In this document: in pieces, positions 59,423-64,000 of the stretch
How positions within the stretch are numbered: the stretch's first letter is position 1
How the letters are laid out: each line of letters starts with the position of its first letter
Assembly: GCF_001297705.1 (NCBI RefSeq)
Contig: NZ_LIRF01000006.1
Location: 129,001-193,000, forward strand
Direction of reading: 5' to 3'
DNA length: 64,000 nt
Origin: Chryseobacterium sp. ERMR1:04
GTDB taxonomy: Bacteria > Bacteroidota > Bacteroidia > Flavobacteriales > Weeksellaceae
Made by a program: the position numbers and the translations under genes
Notes under the pieces: model-generated
What the model was told of the DNA's origin: nothing
The model's input: only the letters and a program-made list of their open reading frames with translations
Databases searched by the model: none

Positions 59423-60162
59423 TTAGTCTTTAGTAATTCTTATAATAGCCAGATCATCTGTTGGTTTTAATCCATAATAATGTTCAAGCTTTTTAAGTTT
59501 CATATTAAGCATTTCTTCAGTATCATGATTGGATTGGTCTATTAATAAATAATCTATCACGTTTATTTCTTCATTGTGGTCTGTCTTTTTTATGTTGGAA
59601 AACGTCAGAATACCATCGGTTGCAATTGAAATATCCTTTAGATCATCGAAAAATATTTTTTGATGTTGTTTGCTGTACCAAGTTTCGAAATCTTTATTTA
59701 AGTGATAGGCCAGATAATCTGGTTTATTATCTCTATCAAACTCTGTTATTTTCCCATTGATACAGATTAATCCATCTCCGATAGCTAAAATAACGCCCTT
59801 GTTTTCTTTTTATTGTAGAGAAGAATAGTGAGTGTACTTAACAGTTCTTTTTCATCAAGCATCAATTGATTTTTTAATGAAATGAGCTCTTTGAATACAT
59901 CTTTAACAATTGACTTCAGTTCTGCATCAATATCAGTGAGATTGTTATTGGATTCATACAATTCTTTGTAACCGATTTCAATTGCTATTTTCCTTAAAAC
60001 TTTTCCTATTAATGTTGATGCAAAATGGCTATCCATTGCTGTGGAGCATCCGTCCATAACAGCACATAGTATTTTATCATTTCCAATGTTCTTAGTGATG
60101 AGAAAATCTTCACAATGATTGATATGATAATCACCAATTTGTAGGGTAGAGTATAAATTCAT
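59423..60162 (-). pseudogene. PP2C-type serine/threonine phosphatase, frameshifted
   Basis: The first frame (60162-59785) encodes 125 residues with CEDFLITKNIGNDKILCAVM and DGCSTAMDSHFAST (the metal-binding DG of PP2C), then runs to ...KKKTRALF and stops. Downstream, in another frame, the reading continues NKGVILAIGDGLICINGKIT, IATDGILTFSNIKK and ends IIRITKD at 59423. Together they give one 246-residue PP2C domain. The break is in the A-tract 59802-59805 (plus-strand T4), where one extra base would restore the frame. It could be a real inactivation, a homopolymer sequencing error, or -1 slippage on AAAAAG. A fused function would be removing phosphate from Ser/Thr proteins. Confidence 0.82.
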
Positions 60163-60183
60163 TAATTATTTGAAAACTGATTT

Positions 60184-60825
60184 TTATTTTGAGGGATATT
60201 TCTGATCATAAAGTTTCTTCATCTTTTCAATTTCCCCATCCATTTTGGTTTTCCAGCCTTTTCCATTTCTTCTTTCGAGATAGGGCATCACTGTTTCCTT
60301 ATATTTTTCCTGAGCGTTTGATTCAACTGGATCTATAATACATCCTGTATTTTTATATTCGACCCCATAATTTTTTTGAATACTGTCTACCTTTTTATAT
60401 ACGTCTTCGTTATAATTAGGAACTTCGAAACCTCCTGCAAATTTGAAAACAATATGGTCATTTTTTATGTCTTGTTTTGCTTGTTGAATATATTCGTTTT
60501 CCCTCTCTATGAAGAGTTTTCTTTTTTCAAGAAATTCTTTAGTAGTTATAAAAGCAATACCAAAAAGTAAGAGACTGTTAAGAATAAGAAAAACTCGTAG
60601 AAATTTAAATCTAAAGCTCAATTTTTTTATTTCTAGAGAACTAATAAGATAGCTCACTAAAGTAATACCACATACAATGATCAATAAAACTCCTAATCCA
60701 TATTCTTTGATCAAGTACAAAATATCAAATCTCATTGGATAATTAATGAGAGCATATCCTAGAACATATAAAGTAAAGATTAGGATTAATACAGTAATAT
60801 TGATATAGATGAGCTTTTTGTCCAT
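60184..60825 (-). CDS. Membrane protein of unknown function
   Basis: A 213-aa protein. I start it at the ATG at 60825 (MDKKLIYINITVLILIFTLY); an in-frame TTG lies 15 bp upstream. Three helices in the first 100 residues, then a coiled, charged C-terminal half (KLFIERENEYIQQAKQDIKN; FAGGFEVPNYNEDVYKKVDS; YLERRNGKGWKTKMDGEIEK). No family recognised. It lies 21 bp upstream of the broken PP2C gene and is probably cotranscribed with it, so the two may be functionally linked. Confidence 0.6.
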   Translation of the reverse strand: MDKKLIYINITVLILIFTLYVLGYALINYPMRFDILYLIKEYGLGVLLIIVCGITLVSYLISSLEIKKLSFRFKFLRVFLILNSLLLFGIAFITTKEFLEKRKLFIERENEYIQQAKQDIKNDHIVFKFAGGFEVPNYNEDVYKKVDSIQKNYGVEYKNTGCIIDPVESNAQEKYKETVMPYLERRNGKGWKTKMDGEIEKMKKLYDQKYPSK

Positions 60826-61033
60826 GGTTGAGTGATTCAAATTACGAAAATAATTGAAATTTACAGGGTAAACAAATAATCTAATAATTGATGAACGACA
60901 GCTGAATCTTTCTTTTGAAACTGATCACACTTTACATTGATCCTCAGGCTTATGTTTTAAATTGTTTTTTGATTAAAAACATTAACGCAAAGTTGATGAA
61001 TAATTCTGCTATATTTTAAGTAGGCAAAGTGAT

Positions 61034-61142
61034 GCGACTTCGTCGCTGATGAAGCTGTATGCTTATCCATGCGCTTCGACTAATCAACGAAGTTGATTCT
61101 ATCCTTTGCTCCCTGAAAATAGGCATAATGAAGCTAAAGCTT
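61034..61142. repeat. Family E-like hairpin array
   Basis: GCGAC-ttc-GTCGC (61034-61046), AATCAAC-gaa-GTTGATT (61082-61098) and AAGCT-aa-AGCTT (61131-61142), short hairpins with GAA/TTC loops like those at 57213. Outer words GGCAAAG and CTTTGCG are complementary. They occupy the middle of the 450-bp non-coding region between 60841 and 61291. Confidence 0.45.
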
Positions 61143-61291
61143 TGCGTTAGAAAAGCACGTCATCAGTAAATCATCTTTTTAATCAAAAAAATTCTTAAAG
61201 AATATGATATAGATAAAGATTTGAATGTTATAAAAATAATGACGACTAATTAATGAGTACTACTTATTATACTCTTTCCTTACTAAATATT

Positions 61292-61690
61292 CTAAACCGC
61301 AAACTCAATCTTCCCAAGGTAAACCAAGCTAAACATTTCATCTTCAACAGAAACGGGCTTTGCAATTTGTCCGCTGTTTAGGAAGATTAAAGAATTGATA
61401 TCAGCCTTAATTTTAAGCTCATTGATTCTGCTCACTAAAGTCGGAAGCCATTGATCTGCAAAAGAATATTCTGAAAATTTATCATAGATGTTATTGTTGG
61501 TGTCATCAAAACCATATTCCACAAAATCATAATCCAACCAGATGGTATCCTGAGATTCTGCAAATTTTGAATTATGGGTTTCATCAGATTCTTCTTCCAC
61601 ATAAAATTCTTCATCTTCATTCACGAACTCTTCAAAATCTTCCTCACTGCTAAAATTTCCTATCCAAAAATCTAATATTTGCGTATCCAT
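61292..61690 (-). CDS. Imm22-like immunity protein
   Basis: A 132-aa acidic cytoplasmic protein. The start FWIGNFSSEEDFEEFVNEDE resembles the W-G-F-S-EEE block of the Imm22 (DUF4284) family, and SKFAESQDTIWLDYDFVEYG fits its second block (SQFA..Q....YD.DF.E.). Such proteins bind and block nuclease or other toxins delivered by contact-dependent systems. No toxin gene lies next to it, so it is an orphan that may protect against effectors of sister cells. Solitary, after the hairpin array. Confidence 0.65.
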   Translation of the reverse strand: MDTQILDFWIGNFSSEEDFEEFVNEDEEFYVEEESDETHNSKFAESQDTIWLDYDFVEYGFDDTNNNIYDKFSEYSFADQWLPTLVSRINELKIKADINSLIFLNSGQIAKPVSVEDEMFSLVYLGKIEFAV

Positions 61691-61849
61691 ATCTGTTTTA
61701 TCTTATTTTAAGTTGAAATTAATGATTTATAATGATAAATAATTACTGTAATCGACTTCAAAGTTATGACAATATTTATAAATATTTCAATAGAAAATAC
61801 GGCTATTAGGGATTCTTACTTGTATTGATTGGGTATTTTGATGCCTTTT

Positions 61850-62407
61850 TTATTGTACTCTTTTTCCTAGTTCACTCTCCTTAATCGTTTTCTCCAATCT
61901 TGAGATTCTCGTCTTTTCCTGCTTGGCAGTCATGATCCAATGAAGCATCACTTTTTTATAAGACGGCGCCTGATTATTGAAAAATTCCCAAGCTTTTGGA
62001 TGGGCTTTAAATTGTTTTTCATAAGCAGGATCTAGGATTGCCGTTTCTTTTTCGTGGGAATAAATGGCTGATCTGTCTTCTTTCCTTAGCTCAAATGCTT
62101 TTTGACCTGCGGCTTTCATTAATCCTGCTTTGGTTAAGTCTTCCACTTTTTTGATGTTGATGGCACTCCAAATGCTCGTTGATTTTCTTGGCGTAAAACG
62201 AATAGAGTAGCTTTCTTCATCAATAGATTTTCTCACGCCGTCTATCCAACCGAAACACAAAGCCTGATCCACGGATTCCGACCAGCTTATTGTTGGCTTT
62301 TTACTGCCTACTTTATAAAAACCCACTAACAATTCTTTTTCTGTTGCATGGTTTTTCTCCAGCCATTCTCTGAATTTTTCCTGAATCTCGAAAAAAGTTG
62401 CTGCCAT
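61850..62407 (-). CDS. YdeI/OmpD-associated family protein
   Basis: A 185-aa cytoplasmic protein. EFREWLEKNHATEKELLVGF, ISWSESVDQALCFGWIDGVR and RFTPRKSTSIWSAINIKKVE define the YdeI/OmdA family; the C-terminal YKKVMLHWIMTAKQEKTRIS is complete. Known members are linked to peptide resistance, but the biochemical role is unclear. 1 bp from the HD-domain gene, so one operon. Confidence 0.9.
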   Translation of the reverse strand: MAATFFEIQEKFREWLEKNHATEKELLVGFYKVGSKKPTISWSESVDQALCFGWIDGVRKSIDEESYSIRFTPRKSTSIWSAINIKKVEDLTKAGLMKAAGQKAFELRKEDRSAIYSHEKETAILDPAYEKQFKAHPKAWEFFNNQAPSYKKVMLHWIMTAKQEKTRISRLEKTIKESELGKRVQ

Positions 62408-62408
62408 C

Positions 62409-62942
62409 TTATTGATTGTATTCTTGAATTTTTTGTTCTAATCTTTTTTCCAGATATTCATTTCCTCCTCTCAGTTCATGGCGGATGATCTCGGCTTCCA
62501 ATTTATATTTTTTAATCTTCTCTTCAGACCAATGAGCGGGTGGTGGTTGAAGGTTGGTAATTCTATCGGCTAATTTTACAGCCCACACTTCTTTGGGAAG
62601 TTTTTTGATGCGGTTTAAGCTATCCATCATTTTTTCATCCTTATCCAAATCTGCATTTTTGGTTAATGCTAAAACGCCTTCTGCAACAGATTTACTAAAC
62701 GTTTTTTCGAGTTCCTCATAAGGGGTTGGAGTATCTTCCAGCACATCATGAAGCAAAGCGAGCTGAATGGCAAATTCACCATCAAAATTTTCTGTTCGTT
62801 CGGAAGCCAGTAAGATTTCCATAGCAACATTGCTCAAATGCACAATGTAAGGGAGATTGGTTCCCGGAATGGTTTGGTTTTGATCGGTGTGTTTCTGCGC
62901 TGCAAATTGTATTGTTGTCTGATAAATATCCTGAATGCTCAT
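62409..62942 (-). CDS. HD-domain hydrolase, RelA/SpoT-type (Mesh1-like)
   Basis: A 177-aa stand-alone HD domain. IQLALLHDVLEDTPTPYEEL carries the HD pair with the ED of the SpoT hydrolase type, and EVWAVKLADRITNLQPPPAH the later KxAD-N block; the N-terminal YIVHLSNVAMEILLAS holds the first histidine. It could hydrolyse (p)ppGpp-type nucleotides, like small alarmone hydrolases, or other nucleotides. Cotranscribed with the YdeI-like gene. Confidence 0.82.
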   Translation of the reverse strand: MSIQDIYQTTIQFAAQKHTDQNQTIPGTNLPYIVHLSNVAMEILLASERTENFDGEFAIQLALLHDVLEDTPTPYEELEKTFSKSVAEGVLALTKNADLDKDEKMMDSLNRIKKLPKEVWAVKLADRITNLQPPPAHWSEEKIKKYKLEAEIIRHELRGGNEYLEKRLEQKIQEYNQ

Positions 62943-63012
62943 ATTTTAAAATTAATGATTTTAAATTACTATTGATCAAAACGTCTTTCGAAATCCGATT
63001 GTAGTGTTTCTG

Positions 63013-63108
63013 AGATTAAATTTTTCTCTTTAGGTAGTGTTTTCAAATTTATCATATCAATGTTTTCTGCTTTTTGAGATTAGATTAAATTTTTCTCTTT
63101 TAGGTAGT
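63013..63108. repeat. 26-bp direct repeat at the 3' end of a gene
   Basis: AGATTAAATTTTTCTCTTTA then GGTAGT (63013-63038) recurs with one extra T at 63082-63108, the second copy lying in the last codons of the gene at 63080. Separated by 43 bp. It looks like a duplication or a scar of recombination at the gene's end. Confidence 0.7.
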
Positions 63109-63706
63109 TTTTCATCATTTTCAGAAAGTTTTTTGACTTTTTAAGGAATTCTTTTTCAAAATTTTCACTACCTGTTTCATGTAAATTAACATATGCTCTG
63201 AATACAAATCTTCCTGCCATTTCATATTGCCCACTTACAAATAAAGTTCCTGATAACGAGAGGTATGAAACAAATTGATATTGAATATGATTTCTTTTAA
63301 AATACTCCAAAGGAATATTTTTGTTTAAATGTTGAAAATGGCTTACGATATTAATATCATCAAGATACTTTGTTCTCTCCATTACGAAATAATCGTCAAC
63401 AATTTCTCCCTCAAAATTTGCTTCTAAAATGTAATACCCTATAGGAATTAAATGTCCAATTTCAATCTCATTATTAAGATAAAGACTGATACGAGTATTA
63501 ATATTACAGTCAAAGAAATGATGTTGAATACCGAAAGTATAACCATCAAATATAGGTTTGAGTTCATTTATTTTATATCCATTAAGGAAATCCGGATCTT
63601 CATTATAGTTCTCTAAATAAAGCTTTTCAAAATTTTCAAAAGCTTTTTCTTTAAGATTATATTTTTCGCAAATATGGGTTAATTCTTGTTGAAGATTGAT
63701 TGTCAT
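63080..63706 (-). CDS. Protein of unknown function
   Basis: A 208-aa protein without signal peptide or membrane helix, rich in Asn, Tyr and Phe. Blocks include NEDPDFLNGYKINELKPIFD, GYTFGIQHHFFDCNINTRIS and LEANFEGEIVDDYFVMERTK, and a helical C-terminus FEKEFLKKSKNFLKMMKNYL. I recognise no family. Its last 10 codons lie inside a short direct repeat. AT-rich composition is like that of the effector cluster, so a polymorphic immunity protein is possible but not supported by a motif. Confidence 0.55.
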   Translation of the reverse strand: MTINLQQELTHICEKYNLKEKAFENFEKLYLENYNEDPDFLNGYKINELKPIFDGYTFGIQHHFFDCNINTRISLYLNNEIEIGHLIPIGYYILEANFEGEIVDDYFVMERTKYLDDINIVSHFQHLNKNIPLEYFKRNHIQYQFVSYLSLSGTLFVSGQYEMAGRFVFRAYVNLHETGSENFEKEFLKKSKNFLKMMKNYLKEKNLI

Positions 63707-63790
63707 TTTATTTTGAACTAAAAATTAAAATTACTTAATTCCTGCTAAAAATAAAGAAAATATTTCTATCTAGATTTCAGTTATCTGTTT

Positions 63791-64000
63791 CTATTTTTTA
63801 GTCTTTATCACAATAATATTATTGATTTTCAACTTGTTTTCCAGCCATTCCTTTAGTTTTTCTTCATCAATTTTAGTGTGAGATTCATAGATGAAAGCTG
63901 TTTGAACTCCGGTAGAATCTGGTTTATAGAATGTTTGCAGCTTTCCTAATGAAATTTCCTGTACTTCGGGGAATAAAATTCCTATTTCTTTTACAAGCTC
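63791..64000 (-). CDS. C-terminal fragment of an uncharacterised protein
   Basis: Only the last 69 codons are in the window; the 5' part continues past 64000. It reads ELVKEIGILFPEVQEISLGK, FYKPDSTGVQTAFIYESHTK and KLKEWLENKLKINNIIVIKT and then stops. The pattern (LFPEVQE, then DS, then EWL) reminds me of the soluble tail of DUF389/TIGR00341 membrane proteins in Bacteroidota, but the fragment is too short for certainty. Confidence 0.5.
   Translation of the reverse strand, partial: ELVKEIGILFPEVQEISLGKLQTFYKPDSTGVQTAFIYESHTKIDEEKLKEWLENKLKINNIIVIKTKK

Overview
The window is AT-rich chromosomal DNA of a Bacteroidota bacterium, most likely Flavobacteriia of the Chryseobacterium/Weeksellaceae type. 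The reasons are promoters with the Bacteroidota -7 box TAnnTTTG, leaders that are A-rich with little Shine-Dalgarno, a type IX secretion (Por) C-terminal tail, a Bacteroidota-type (subtype iii) type VI secretion locus with TssO- and TssR-like proteins, an Mpl-type Mur ligase, and a dispersed intergenic repeat that begins TTAACCACAAAAG and ends in its complement. I made no database comparison.

Layout. 1-5.6 kb: the end of a homogentisate dioxygenase gene, a TonB-dependent receptor with a palindrome on its promoter, a thioredoxin-like protein, and an HxlR regulator divergent from an oxidoreductase/cupin pair. 5.9-8.9 kb: a glycine betaine ABC transporter (opuAA-AB-AC). 9.4-17.5 kb: a run of small redox and detoxification genes (Crp-type regulator, DoxX, AhpD-like, cyclase, aldo/keto reductase, DJ-1-like, monooxygenase, quinone reductase) and a LysR regulator. 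17.5-25.3 kb: acetyltransferases, a seven-repeat T9SS cargo protein, an aldo/keto reductase, the Mur ligase Mpl, an acyltransferase and a Nudix hydrolase.

25.5-31.8 kb is a curli (functional amyloid) locus: a large curlin, a small curlin, a CsgH-like/CsgE fusion, CsgF, CsgG with a C-terminal beta-barrel extension, a beta-propeller lipoprotein, and a convergent CsgD-like regulator whose receiver domain lacks the phosphorylatable aspartate. 32-34.9 kb holds OsmC, RNase G, a 29-residue basic protein and HU.

35-53.6 kb is a T6SS module: an orphan LuxR-type regulator (phospho-Asp replaced by Glu), two TssO-like proteins, a PKD protein, TssR, Hcp, ClpV, a lytic transglycosylase, a second Hcp, VgrG, a LysM protein, a PAAR-like putative effector split by a membrane hairpin, and a cluster of small membrane proteins that may be immunity factors. 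Sheath, baseplate and TssK/TssN genes are not here and must lie elsewhere if the system works. Both hcp promoters carry the same CGTAG boxes repeated at exactly 21 bp, which I consider the best regulatory lead in the window.

53.7-64 kb: DNA polymerase I, a LysE exporter, a frameshifted PP2C-type phosphatase, an Imm22-like immunity gene, YdeI-like and HD-domain proteins and several unknowns. Several families of hairpin repeats occupy the intergenic spaces.
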